From Alphaproteobacteria bacterium (GTDB lineage Bacteria > Pseudomonadota > Alphaproteobacteria > JANQSM01): a stretch of 7,877 nt of DNA. Below are positions 1 through 6,344 of this stretch, in pieces. The position numbers were made by a program, and so were the translations under genes. Numbering within the stretch: the stretch's first letter is position 1; every line of letters starts with the position of its first letter. The stretch spans positions 1-7,877 of the forward strand of contig JANQSM010000236.1 of assembly GCA_028284025.1 (NCBI GenBank). Direction: 5' to 3'. The notes under the pieces are model-generated. The model worked only from the letters and a program-made list of their open reading frames with translations. It was not told where the DNA came from and did no database searches.

Positions 1-10
1 AGGTTAGAAG

Positions 11-361
11 ATGCCAAAAAGAGTTTTACAAGGAACAATCGTCAGCGACAAAAACAATAAAACTGTTGTTGTTGCAGTAGAGCGCAAAATTAAGCACCCG
101 CTTTATAAAAAGTATATCAAGCGGACATCGAAGTTTTCAGCACATGATGAAGCCAACGCATGTCAAGTTGGGGAAACTGTTCAAATTGAAGAGTGTCGCC
201 CTATCTCAAAAAACAAGTGCTGGCAGGTGATTGCAACTGTAGATACCAGTACCGGGAAAGTAACGCAGATGACTAAAATGGATAAGCCAGCTGCAAATGA
301 TGAAAAAACAAAGGCTAAAAAAACAACCAAAGCTTCTGCTAAAAAGAAGGCTTCGGCTTAA
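11..361 (+). CDS. rpsQ: 30S ribosomal protein S17, with lysine/alanine-rich C-terminal tail
   Basis: This is the primary 16S rRNA-binding protein S17, an OB-fold protein of the 30S body needed early in small-subunit assembly. The core covers about residues 1-80 and shows the family pattern: [14 protein letters not shown] near the N-terminus, [10 protein letters not shown] at 29-38, the HDE motif at 45-47, and [11 protein letters not shown] at 61-71. The protein is 116 residues, against the usual 80-90. The excess is a tail from about residue 84 rich in Lys, Ala and Thr (for example [17 protein letters not shown]). The ATG at 11 gives the conserved MPKRVLQG start. AGG at bases 1-3 could serve as the SD, and TAG at 5-7 could be the stop of an upstream gene, by gene order rpmC, but too little is present to call it. 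rplN follows after 21 bases. Identity of the core is certain; the role of the tail is unknown. Confidence 0.97.
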   Translation: MPKRVLQGTIVSDKNNKTVVVAVERKIKHPLYKKYIKRTSKFSAHDEANACQVGETVQIEECRPISKNKCWQVIATVDTSTGKVTQMTKMDKPAANDEKTKAKKTTKASAKKKASA

Positions 362-382
362 AGTTAATGTGGAGAATTAAAA

Positions 383-751
383 ATGATTCAGATGCAATCA
401 AGATTGGATGTGGCGGATAACTCTGGAGCGAAGAGTGTTCAGTGCATCAAGGTATTGGGGGGTTCCAAGCGGAATCAAGCCCATGTAGGAGATGTTATTG
501 TTGTGTCTGTGAAAGATGCAATCCCCCGCGGACGTGTAAAAAAGGGGGATGTACACCGGGCAGTGATTGTACGTACAAGTGCCCCGGTACGCCGTACAGA
601 CGGATCTGTCATCCGGTTTGACCGGAATGCAGCTGTTTTGATCAGCAAGTCGAATGAGCCGATCGGAACGCGTATTTTTGGACCGGTAACGCGTGAATTG
701 CGTGCGAAAAGATTTATGAAGATTATTTCATTAGCACCTGAGGTGTTATAG
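383..751 (+). CDS. rplN: 50S ribosomal protein L14
   Basis: L14 binds 23S rRNA at the subunit interface, where it contributes to bridges with 16S rRNA and lies next to L19. The product is 122 residues, the standard family length. It opens with [19 protein letters not shown], essentially the textbook L14 N-terminus. The family signature follows around residues 36-65 ([15 protein letters not shown], then [14 protein letters not shown]), and the [11 protein letters not shown] segment lies at 97-107. GGAGA at 371-375 sits 7 bases before the ATG. In E. coli this gene opens the spc operon behind its own promoter. Here the 21-base gap after rpsQ and the end of rpsQ show no convincing -35/-10 pair, so read-through from the S10 genes is inferred. 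Confidence 0.98.
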   Translation: MIQMQSRLDVADNSGAKSVQCIKVLGGSKRNQAHVGDVIVVSVKDAIPRGRVKKGDVHRAVIVRTSAPVRRTDGSVIRFDRNAAVLISKSNEPIGTRIFGPVTRELRAKRFMKIISLAPEVL

Positions 752-773
752 GAAGTGCTTAAGAAGGTACTTT

Positions 774-780
774 AAGGAGA
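774..780 (+). promoter_or_regulatory. Shine-Dalgarno sequence of rplX, behind a small hairpin
   Basis: AAGGAGA lies 8 bases before the ATG at 789 and favours that start over the in-frame ATG at 795. Directly upstream, AAGTGC (753-758) can pair with GTACTT (767-772), with one G-U pair and an 8-base loop, so a small hairpin would end one base before the SD. The SD is clear; a role for the hairpin is only a guess. Confidence 0.7.
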
Positions 781-788
781 GTTTAAAA

Positions 789-1115
789 ATGACAATGCCA
801 AAGTTAAAAATTAAAAAGGGCGACAAAGTAATTGTTTTGTCTGGAAAAGATAAGGGCAAGCAAGGCGAGGTGCTGAAAGTCATGCCACGTGATGCACGGG
901 TACTGGTTCAGGGGGTAAATGTGGTGAAGCGTCACCAGCGTCCGACCCAGCTTGATGCCGGCGGCATTAAAGAAAAAGAGCTGCCAATTCATATTTCGAA
1001 TGTAGCGTTTATTGACCCGAAAGACAGCAAGCCTTCACGGGTAGGCTATAAGATGTTAAAAGATGGACGCAAGGTAAGAGTTGCAAGGCGTTCAGGCGAA
1101 GTAATTGATAAGTAG
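789..1115 (+). CDS. rplX: 50S ribosomal protein L24
   Basis: L24 binds the 5' domain of 23S rRNA, is one of the assembly-initiating proteins of the large subunit, and lies near the exit of the peptide tunnel. The 108-residue product is close to the family norm of about 104. A KOW-type motif is plain near the N-terminus: [23 protein letters not shown] at about 9-31, carried on as [13 protein letters not shown]. The C-terminal part has the usual [25 protein letters not shown]. The start at 789 is set by a strong SD; the ATG at 795 would give [10 protein letters not shown] and cannot be fully excluded. The 37-base gap from rplN is one of the longer ones in the cluster. rplE starts 9 bases downstream. 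Confidence 0.97.
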   Translation: MTMPKLKIKKGDKVIVLSGKDKGKQGEVLKVMPRDARVLVQGVNVVKRHQRPTQLDAGGIKEKELPIHISNVAFIDPKDSKPSRVGYKMLKDGRKVRVARRSGEVIDK

Positions 1116-1124
1116 AGGTGACAC

Positions 1125-1673
1125 ATGGCAATGGTTGCTCGGTTAAACGAAAAGTATAATACAGAAATCCGCAAGGCTTTAGGGGAGCAGTTTGGGTATG
1201 CAAATCCAATGGAGATTCCGCGCCTTGAGAAAATCGTCATTAACATGGGGATTGGTGAAGCCACGGATGACAAAAAGCATATTGAAAGCGCTTTGGATGA
1301 CTTGACGCGCATTACTGGTCAAAAACCTGTCGTAACAAAAGCGAAAAAATCCGAGGCAACTTTCAAGCTACGGACTGGCATGCCAATTGGTTGCAAAGTT
1401 ACCCTGCGTAAAGCCCGGATGTACGAATTCCTGGATCGTTTGGTAAACATTGCGATGCCGCGAATTCGTGACTTTCGCGGTATTTCCGGCAAGAGCTTTG
1501 ACGGTCGCGGGAACTATGCATTTGGTTTGAAAGAACAAATTGTTTTTCCGGAAATTGACTATGACAAGGTTGATACAATCCGTGGAATGGACATTGTTTT
1601 TGTTACAACAGCAAAGACGAATGAAGAGGCAAAAGCACTATTAAAAGGATTCAACATGCCTTTTGCGAATTAA
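1125..1673 (+). CDS. rplE: 50S ribosomal protein L5
   Basis: L5 binds 5S rRNA and helps anchor it in the central protuberance of the large subunit; it also contacts the P-site tRNA. At 182 residues it matches the family (about 179-185). The L5 signature is visible at about residues 31-46 ([16 protein letters not shown]). It is followed by [13 protein letters not shown] at 64-76, [18 protein letters not shown] at 89-106, and [36 protein letters not shown] at 112-147. AGAGGTG at 1114-1120 overlaps the rplX stop and lies 4 bases before the chosen ATG. The next ATG at 1131 is 10 bases from it and would drop only two residues, so the exact start is not certain. In E. coli, S8 represses spc translation at the start of this gene; I could not recognise that site here. 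Confidence 0.97.
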   Translation: MAMVARLNEKYNTEIRKALGEQFGYANPMEIPRLEKIVINMGIGEATDDKKHIESALDDLTRITGQKPVVTKAKKSEATFKLRTGMPIGCKVTLRKARMYEFLDRLVNIAMPRIRDFRGISGKSFDGRGNYAFGLKEQIVFPEIDYDKVDTIRGMDIVFVTTAKTNEEAKALLKGFNMPFAN

Positions 1674-1709
1674 GGCATTGAAGGAAAGTTTAAGAAAGCG
1701 AGAAATTTT

Positions 1710-2042
1710 ATGGCAAAAGTCGGTATGATTCACAGAGATATCAAGCGCAAGAAGCTGAACAAAGGCAAAAGCAAGAAAATTGCTGAGCTAAAAACGGCTC
1801 AAAGAGATTTGCGTAAGCGGTATCTTGCTGGTGAAGAGCTTACTCTGGAAGAAATGATGGACGTACAGTTCAAATTCCAGAAGCAAGTTCCGCGCGCTGC
1901 ATCAAAAGTACGCTTCCGCAATCGGTGCAGTCAGACAGGCCGTCCTCGTGGATTTTACCGTCGTTTCGGTATTTGCCGTAATGTATTAAGAGAGCTGGGG
2001 AGCGAAGGAAAACTTCCTGGTTTAAGAAAAGCAAGTTGGTAA
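1710..2042 (+). CDS. rpsN: 30S ribosomal protein S14, long zinc-free type with two residual cysteines
   Basis: S14 sits in the 3' domain (head) of the 30S subunit. The C-terminal half is diagnostic: RNRCSQTGRPRGFYRRFGICR at 70-90, then LRELGSEGKLPGLRKASW to the end. It belongs to the long type lacking the CxxC...CxxC zinc knuckle, but C73 and C89 fall exactly 16 residues apart. Those are the positions of the first cysteine of each CxxC pair in the zinc form; the partner positions hold T76 and V92. E. coli has Ser at the second site. The protein is 110 residues against 101 in E. coli, and the 9 extra lie between AELK (25-28) and the PRAAS motif (61-65). The SD is weak: only AAAGCGAGAA lies at useful distance, while AAGGAAA at 1681-1687 is 22 bases away. 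Confidence 0.96.
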   Translation: MAKVGMIHRDIKRKKLNKGKSKKIAELKTAQRDLRKRYLAGEELTLEEMMDVQFKFQKQVPRAASKVRFRNRCSQTGRPRGFYRRFGICRNVLRELGSEGKLPGLRKASW

Positions 2043-2057
2043 GTGGAGTAGAAAAAG

Positions 2058-2456
2058 ATGACAATTAGTGACCCTCTTGGAGATATGCTAGCCCGCCTTC
2101 GCAATGGCATGATGGTGAACAAGTCTAGTGTTATGTGCCCGGCATCCAAACTGCGTGAGAACGTGCTGGATGTGTTGAAAGATGAAGGATTTATTCGCGG
2201 ATACACACGCAAGAATATTCGTAAGGGAATTGATGAGCTGGAAGTGGAGTTAAAATACTTTGAAGGCAAACCGGCTATCAAGGAAATGAAGCGAATTTCA
2301 AAACCAGGTCGCCGTGTTTACAGCAATATTGAAGATTTGAAACCAGTATTTAACGGACTGGGAATCGCGATTGTCTCAAGTTCAAAAGGTATTATGTCTG
2401 ACAAGCAGGCGCGCGAGCAAAAAGTGGGAGGCGAAGTGCTTTGCACTGTCTTCTAA
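2058..2456 (+). CDS. rpsH: 30S ribosomal protein S8
   Basis: S8 is a primary binder of the central domain of 16S rRNA. In E. coli and relatives it is also the translational repressor of the spc cluster. The product is 132 residues, the standard length. The N-terminal domain begins SDPLGDMLARLRNGMMVNKSSVMCPASKL. The C-terminal rRNA-binding domain carries KRISKPGRRVYSN at about 78-90 and GLGIAIVSSSKGIMSDKQAREQKVGGEVLCTVF at the end, matching the family signature. GGAG at 2045-2048 lies 9 bases before the ATG, just after the rpsN stop. It is the presumed regulator of this operon, but I see no clear S8 target upstream of rplE. Confidence 0.98.
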   Translation: MTISDPLGDMLARLRNGMMVNKSSVMCPASKLRENVLDVLKDEGFIRGYTRKNIRKGIDELEVELKYFEGKPAIKEMKRISKPGRRVYSNIEDLKPVFNGLGIAIVSSSKGIMSDKQAREQKVGGEVLCTVF

Positions 2457-2494
2457 GGAATTAAGGCCCAAAAACATTAAGGAATATAAGGAAA
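2454..2494 (+). repeat. Repeated TAAGGAA, SD-like motifs before rplF
   Basis: The 45-base gap between rpsH and rplF holds TAAGGAA three times (2454-2460, 2478-2484, 2487-2493) and the shorter TAAGG at 2462-2466. The first copy includes the rpsH stop codon. Only the last copy lies at normal distance (7 bases) from the rplF ATG, so it is the likely SD. The others may be leftovers of short duplications, or extra ribosome-landing sites; nothing here proves either. Confidence 0.6.
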
Positions 2495-2501
2495 CATTAT
2501 A

Positions 2502-3044
2502 ATGTCACGCGTTGGAAAGAATCCGGTACAGATCCCAGAAGGAGTTGAGGTAACTCTGACTGAGTCTGAATTCAAGGCCAAGGGAAAACTTGGTGAGCTG
2601 GCCTGTGCGCTGAACAAGGGTGTTAAGGTAACTCATGACAATGATAACAAGCAAATTGTTGTTGTACCAACAGATGATGAGAGTGCCGGCGGTGATGCAA
2701 TCTGGGGAACGGTTCGTGCCAATGTTCAAAATGTTGTAACTGGCGTGACAGAAGGATTTAAAAAGACACTGGAAGTAAATGGTGTTGGGTATCGTGCAAA
2801 TGTTCAGGGTAATACAGTCGTAATGACCCTTGGAAAGAGCCACGATGACAAGCTTGAAATTCCTGCTGGATTAAAGGTGGCTCCTGAGAAGCCAAACCTT
2901 TTGATTATTACAGGGGCTGACAAACAATTGGTTGGTGCTTTTGCTGCCAAAATTCGCAGCCTTCGTCCACCAGAGCCTTATAAAGGTAAAGGGGTGAAAT
3001 ACCAGGGCGAATACATTAACCGTAAAGAAGGTAAGAAGAAGTAG
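2502..3044 (+). CDS. rplF: 50S ribosomal protein L6
   Basis: L6 binds 23S rRNA near the sarcin-ricin loop and the base of the stalk, where translation factors dock. The 180-residue product is near the family norm of about 177. It starts with MSRVGKNPVQIPEGVEV and has the two-repeat L6 fold. The first half runs to about residue 80, and a linker NVVTGVTEGFKKTLEVNGVGYRA spans about 77-99. The family signature appears near the end as RSLRPPEPYKGKGVKYQGEYINRKEGKKK (152-180). The ATG at 2502 is supported by AAGGAAA at 2488-2494 and by the conserved N-terminus. rplR follows after 13 bases. Nothing unusual in the protein itself. Confidence 0.98.
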   Translation: MSRVGKNPVQIPEGVEVTLTESEFKAKGKLGELACALNKGVKVTHDNDNKQIVVVPTDDESAGGDAIWGTVRANVQNVVTGVTEGFKKTLEVNGVGYRANVQGNTVVMTLGKSHDDKLEIPAGLKVAPEKPNLLIITGADKQLVGAFAAKIRSLRPPEPYKGKGVKYQGEYINRKEGKKK

Positions 3045-3057
3045 AGGGCCATAGGTT

Positions 3058-3420
3058 ATGCTGACAACATTTGATAAAAGAAAAAGACGGGCACAACGGG
3101 TGCGTTTTAAGATTTGGGGTCAAAACTCTGGACGCCCACGTTTGTCTATTTTTCGTTCCAACAAGCACATTCATTGCCAGATCATTGATGATGCAACAGG
3201 AACAACCAAGGCTTCTGCGTCAAGTTTTGCTGATTTTGGCAAGGATATGGGCAAGAAAGCCGCGAATAAAGAAATCGCTCGTAAAGTGGGTACTCTATTG
3301 GCTGAACGCGCAAGTAAAGCTGGTGTAAAAGAAGTTGTACTTGACAAGGGTGCTTATAAATTTCACGGCCAGGTAGCTGAACTAGCTGCTGGCGCGCGTG
3401 AGGCTGGATTAAAGTTTTAA
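3058..3420 (+). CDS. rplR: 50S ribosomal protein L18
   Basis: L18 binds 5S rRNA with L5 and helps attach it to 23S rRNA in the central protuberance. The 120-residue product has standard length and layout. A basic N-terminus (KRKRRAQRVRFKI, about 7-19) is followed by GRPRLSIFRSNKHIHCQIIDD at 26-46. The C-terminus is DKGAYKFHGQVAELAAGAREAGLKF, where the usual bacterial form reads close to [30 protein letters not shown] at 3043-3048, overlapping the rplF stop, lies 9 bases before the ATG. The start gives the expected short lead-in before the basic segment. rpsE follows after 21 bases, the usual order. Confidence 0.97.
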   Translation: MLTTFDKRKRRAQRVRFKIWGQNSGRPRLSIFRSNKHIHCQIIDDATGTTKASASSFADFGKDMGKKAANKEIARKVGTLLAERASKAGVKEVVLDKGAYKFHGQVAELAAGAREAGLKF

Positions 3421-3441
3421 GATTAGGATAAAGGACAGAAC

Positions 3442-4224
3442 ATGGCAGCAGCAGTTTCATTAAAGCAAGAAGCAGACGGTCAGGAAGCAATCATCGAAAA
3501 GTTGGTTGAAGTCCGTCGTGTTGCAAAAACCGTTAAAGGTGGCCGCAATATGCGTTTTGCTGCATTGGTTGTTGTAGGGGATGGAAAAGGCCGCGTTGGC
3601 TATGGAACCGGGAAAGCCCGTGAAGTTCCTGAAGCAATTCGGAAAGCCAGCGAAGAAGCTCGCAAGACTATGATGCGTGTACCGCTTCGTAACGGAAAAA
3701 CTTTGCATCATGATACGATTGGTCGATTTGGTGCTGCAAAAGTTGTTTTGCGTGCGGCTCCTCCTGGTACAGGTATTATTGCGGGTGGTCCGATGCGTGC
3801 TGTATTTGAAGCTCTTGGTGTTCAGGATATTGTTGGGAAATCTGTTGGAACCTCCAATCCGAACAACATGGTGAAAGCAACATTTGATGCGTTTGAGATG
3901 TTTGAATCTCCGCGCCATGTAGGAAGCCGTCGCAGCAAGAAGGTTTCTGACGTTATTGTTCGCACAGCTGACCAGGAAAAACAGGCACAGCGGGAAGCAG
4001 AAATTGAAGCTCAGGAAAAAGCAGCTGAAGAAAAGCGTAAGGCCAAAGCTGCTAAAGAGGCAGCTGCTGCTGGAGCAAAAGGAAAAGATGCGAAAAAAGA
4101 AGATAAAAAATCTTCTGCGAAAGCTAAACCAAAAGCCAAAAAGCCAGCTGCTAAAAAAGAAGATGCAAAAGCTGACTCTAAAGCCAAAGCAGATGACACA
4201 AAAAAAGATGACAAGAAAGAGTAA
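3442..4224 (+). CDS. rpsE: 30S ribosomal protein S5 with a long charged C-terminal tail
   Basis: S5 lies on the solvent side of the 30S subunit near the mRNA entry and helps set decoding accuracy. The normal fold fills about residues 14-172. The dsRBD-like N-terminal domain reads [29 protein letters not shown] (19-47), then [20 protein letters not shown]. The C-terminal domain has [24 protein letters not shown] (107-130) and [16 protein letters not shown]. The protein is 260 residues, against 167 in E. coli and roughly 190 in many alphaproteobacteria. About 85 residues from 175 on are extra. Residues 175-210 look like one charged helix rich in Glu, Ala, Gln and Lys. Residues 211-260 are low complexity with 20 lysines in 50. 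The reading frame is intact with a normal stop. AAGGA at 3431-3435 lies 6 bases before the ATG. The tail's role is unknown. Confidence 0.97.
   Translation: MAAAVSLKQEADGQEAIIEKLVEVRRVAKTVKGGRNMRFAALVVVGDGKGRVGYGTGKAREVPEAIRKASEEARKTMMRVPLRNGKTLHHDTIGRFGAAKVVLRAAPPGTGIIAGGPMRAVFEALGVQDIVGKSVGTSNPNNMVKATFDAFEMFESPRHVGSRRSKKVSDVIVRTADQEKQAQREAEIEAQEKAAEEKRKAKAAKEAAAAGAKGKDAKKEDKKSSAKAKPKAKKPAAKKEDAKADSKAKADDTKKDDKKE
4090..4209 (+). repeat. Decayed 60-base tandem duplication inside the rpsE tail
   Basis: Two adjacent 60-base units (4090-4149 and 4150-4209) both open with GC(G/T)AAAAAAGAAGAT, 14 of 15 bases identical. The encoded 20-residue units both begin AKKED and agree at about 10 of 20 positions. 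This would fit growth of the tail by duplication. The low complexity of Lys/Ala codons makes chance similarity possible beyond the first 15 bases. Confidence 0.45.
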
Positions 4225-4229
4225 GGATC

Positions 4230-4415
4230 ATGGCGAAGAAAACAGTAATCGTAAAACAAATCCGAAGCCCGATTGGTCGCCCTGCAGATCAGCGTAAAAC
4301 GCTTGTCGGGTTGGGGCTTAACAAAATGAATCGCACACGTACACTGGAAGATACACCTTCCGTGCGCGGTATGATTAACAAGGTATCCCATCTTGTTGAA
4401 GTGGTGGAAGGATAA
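4230..4415 (+). CDS. rpmD: 50S ribosomal protein L30
   Basis: L30 is a small 23S rRNA-binding protein of the large subunit, absent from some bacteria but usual in this gene position. The 61-residue product is the normal bacterial length. It shows the family pattern: [53 protein letters not shown]. The core signature, leucine/glycine-rich with RT and the conserved D-T-P-x-V-R-G-M, is at about 24-52. It begins only 5 bases after the rpsE stop. The best SD, AAGGA at 4223-4227, overlaps that stop and leaves only 2 bases before the ATG, so translation is probably coupled to rpsE. rplO starts 4 bases downstream, so the three genes form a very tight unit. Confidence 0.96.
   Translation: MAKKTVIVKQIRSPIGRPADQRKTLVGLGLNKMNRTRTLEDTPSVRGMINKVSHLVEVVEG
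4406..4412 (+). promoter_or_regulatory. Shine-Dalgarno sequence that fixes the rplO start
   Basis: GGAAGGA lies inside the last codons of rpmD, 7 bases before the ATG at 4420. It supports that start over an in-frame TTG at 4393, which has no SD and would overlap rpmD by 23 bases. Confidence 0.8.
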
Positions 4416-4419
4416 GACA

Positions 4420-4962
4420 ATGACAGCACTAAACCAGCTAAAAGATAATGAAGGAGCGCGTAAATCCCGCATGCGTGTTGGGCGTGGGGAAGGCTCTGGT
4501 AAAGGTAAGACATGTGGTCGCGGCCACAAAGGTCAAAAATCCCGTTCTGGGCCGAAGATTAACGGCTATGAAGGGGGGCAAATGCCATTTTATCAGCGGT
4601 TGCCCAAGCGTGGATTTAATAATCCAAACGCTCGCAAATACGCTATCATTAATCTGGATCGCTTGCAGGAGGCTTTTGATGCCGGAAAACTGGACACTTC
4701 AAAGCCTGTAACAGAGTCTGTTTTGGTAGAGTCAGGTGTTGTTACCAAGTTGTGTGATGGCGTGCGATTGTTAGGTCGCGGTAAATTTACCGCCAAGGCA
4801 ACTTTGGAAATCAGCGGGGCGTCTAAATCAGCCGTGGCAGCAGTTGAAAAAGCTGGTGGCAAGGTTAATTTGACTCAACAAAAACAAGAAAAGACTGGTA
4901 AAAAGACGGAAAAAAAGGCACAAGTAAAAGAAGAAACCCCAAAAGCTAATGAAGCTAACTAA
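4420..4962 (+). CDS. rplO: 50S ribosomal protein L15 with a lysine-rich C-terminal tail
   Basis: L15 threads through domain II of 23S rRNA and is important late in large-subunit assembly. The N-terminal half has the extended glycine/arginine-rich segment of the family: [30 protein letters not shown] at 15-44, then [18 protein letters not shown] at 49-66. The globular C-terminal part includes [41 protein letters not shown] at about 109-149. From the ATG at 4420 the product is 180 residues, against 144 in E. coli and about 150-160 in many relatives. The excess is a Lys/Glu/Thr-rich tail from about residue 152 (for example [19 protein letters not shown]), like those on S17 and S5. The longer reading frame from TTG at 4393 adds MLKWWKDKT, which does not resemble L15. 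Confidence 0.96.
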   Translation: MTALNQLKDNEGARKSRMRVGRGEGSGKGKTCGRGHKGQKSRSGPKINGYEGGQMPFYQRLPKRGFNNPNARKYAIINLDRLQEAFDAGKLDTSKPVTESVLVESGVVTKLCDGVRLLGRGKFTAKATLEISGASKSAVAAVEKAGGKVNLTQQKQEKTGKKTEKKAQVKEETPKANEAN

Positions 4963-4984
4963 CTTTTTAAAAAGCATATAATCA
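4963..4984 (+). other. rplO-secY gap with a 12-base palindrome and no visible SD
   Basis: This 22-base spacer starts with the perfect palindrome CTTTTTAAAAAG (4963-4974) and ends with TATAAT (4977-4982) two bases before the secY ATG. Nothing resembling AGGAG lies within 20 bases of that ATG. TATAAT has no plausible -35 about 17 bases upstream, and a transcript from it would start inside secY, so it is probably just AT-rich spacer. Confidence 0.5.
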
Positions 4985-6340
4985 ATGGCCTCCGCTGCTG
5001 AACAACTAGCATCAAATATAAATATTGGAGCTTTGGCTAAAGCGTCAGAGCTTAAAAAGCGTATCTGGTTTACACTGGGTGCGCTGATTATCTATCGTCT
5101 TGGAACGTTCATCCCAACACCCGGTATTGACCCTGTCATCATGCAGGATGTTTTTCAGCAAAATGCCGGTGGTATTATTGGCATGTTTGACATGCTGGCT
5201 GGGGGCGCGTTAAGCCGGATGTCCATTTTTGCTTTAAACATTATGCCTTATATCTCGGCTGCTATTATTATGCAGTTGTTACAGGAAGTTTCTCCTGAGC
5301 TAAAAACCTTGAAAAAAGAGGGCGAAGCAGGTAGGCGGAAAATAAACCAGTATACCCGATATGGAACTGTCTTTCTGGCAGCTATTCAAAGTTACGCTAT
5401 TGCCGTCGGGCTGGAAGGTATGACTGTTCAGGGTGTAGGTTCTGCGGTGATTGATCCGGGACTTTTCTTCCGCGCTGTAACGGTGATTACTCTGACCGGC
5501 GGAACAGTCTTTTTGATGTGGTTGGGAGAACAGATCACTGCTCGCGGAGTTGGGAATGGAATTTCGCTGATTATCTTTGCAGGGATTGTGGCTAACCTGC
5601 CGGCTGCTGTGGCTCAAACTCTTGAGCTGGGCAGGACAGGTGCTATGTCCACGGGATTTATTTTGATGTTATTTATTGCAGCCATTTCTGTTATTGCCTT
5701 TATCGTCTTTATTGAACGTGCTCAAAGACGCGTACTTGTGCAATATCCTAAGCGTCAAATGGGGAATCGGATGATGGGTGGTGATTCCTCTCATATGCCT
5801 CTAAAATTGAACACATCCGGGGTTATCCCTCCTATTTTCGCTAGTGCGTTGCTGTTAATGCCAGCAACCATTGCTGGCTTTACAGCGGGTTCAGGACCGG
5901 AATGGGTGACGACTGTTTCTACGTTGCTGGGGCATGGACAGCCACTTTATATGATTATTTACGCGGCATTAATTCTGTTTTTTGCCTTTTTCTATACTGC
6001 CATTATGTTTAATCCGCAGGATGTTTCAGAAAATTTACGCAAGCACGGCGGCTTTATACCAGGCATTCGTCCTGGCAAGAACACAGCAGACTATTTGGAC
6101 TATGTTTTGACCCGTATTACAGTTATTGGGGCAATTTATTTGGCAGCCGTGTGTTTGCTTCCTGAATTTCTGATTGCTAACTATTCCGTTCCGTTTTACT
6201 TTGGAGGTACAAGTCTTTTAATCGTTGTAACGGTGATGATGGATACAGTTGCTCAGGTTCATTCTCACCTTCTGGCACACCAGTATGAAGGCCTGGTGAA
6301 GCGGACAAAATTCCGTGGCCGCAAAGTTATGAGGAAATAG
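4985..6340 (+). CDS. secY: Protein translocase subunit SecY
   Basis: SecY is the ten-helix channel of the Sec translocon in the inner membrane. With SecE and SecG it passes unfolded proteins driven by SecA, or inserts membrane proteins from the ribosome. The 451-residue product is close to the usual 435-450. Hydrophobic helices can be followed from RIWFTLGALIIYRLGTFIPTPG (26-47). The plug region is about residues 63-80 and is followed by a helix ending at about 100. The long cytoplasmic loop after VFIERAQRRVLVQYPKRQ (241-258) leads to the family motif LNTSGVIPPIFASALL (275-290). The SecA/ribosome-binding loop contains GGFIPGIRPGKNTADYL (355-371). The C-terminus is basic. The ATG at 4985 gives a plausible N-terminus but lacks an SD; the next Met is residue 53, inside the fold. 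adk starts 4 bases after the stop. Confidence 0.97.
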   Translation: MASAAEQLASNINIGALAKASELKKRIWFTLGALIIYRLGTFIPTPGIDPVIMQDVFQQNAGGIIGMFDMLAGGALSRMSIFALNIMPYISAAIIMQLLQEVSPELKTLKKEGEAGRRKINQYTRYGTVFLAAIQSYAIAVGLEGMTVQGVGSAVIDPGLFFRAVTVITLTGGTVFLMWLGEQITARGVGNGISLIIFAGIVANLPAAVAQTLELGRTGAMSTGFILMLFIAAISVIAFIVFIERAQRRVLVQYPKRQMGNRMMGGDSSHMPLKLNTSGVIPPIFASALLLMPATIAGFTAGSGPEWVTTVSTLLGHGQPLYMIIYAALILFFAFFYTAIMFNPQDVSENLRKHGGFIPGIRPGKNTADYLDYVLTRITVIGAIYLAAVCLLPEFLIANYSVPFYFGGTSLLIVVTVMMDTVAQVHSHLLAHQYEGLVKRTKFRGRKVMRK

Positions 6341-6344
6341 TGCA

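Noticed and set aside
1114..1150. S8 repressor site at the rplX-rplE junction, as in E. coli
   Set aside because: Only a 4-pair hairpin (GCAA/TTGC at 1128-1138) is visible; the characteristic bulged S8-binding helix could not be recognised.
3460..3918. A 152-codon open frame on the - strand opposite rpsE
   Set aside because: It lies antisense to a clearly conserved gene, shows no recognisable motif, and its composition (many Asn, Thr, Arg, His) is that of a complement frame.
3956..4297. A 113-codon open frame on the + strand overlapping the end of rpsE
   Set aside because: It is a frame-shifted shadow of the Lys/Ala-rich rpsE tail, where A-rich codons suppress stops. It has no SD and overlaps rpsE and rpmD.
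4393..4419. In-frame TTG that would extend L15 by nine residues
   Set aside because: The extra MLKWWKDKT does not look like L15, overlaps rpmD and has no SD, whereas the ATG at 4420 has GGAAGGA 7 bases upstream.
4011..4529. A 172-codon open frame on the - strand
   Set aside because: It is antisense to the rpsE tail, rpmD and the start of rplO. Its Phe/Ser/Ala-rich part is just the complement of the Lys/Ala codons, and it resembles no family I know.
4949..4981. A 10-codon frame ([10 protein letters not shown]) ending 3 bases before secY, a possible leader peptide
   Set aside because: It has no SD, overlaps the end of rplO, and such a short frame is expected by chance in AT-rich sequence.
4977..4982. 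TATAAT just upstream of secY as a -10 box
   Set aside because: No -35-like sequence lies at the right distance, and the transcript would start inside the secY coding region.
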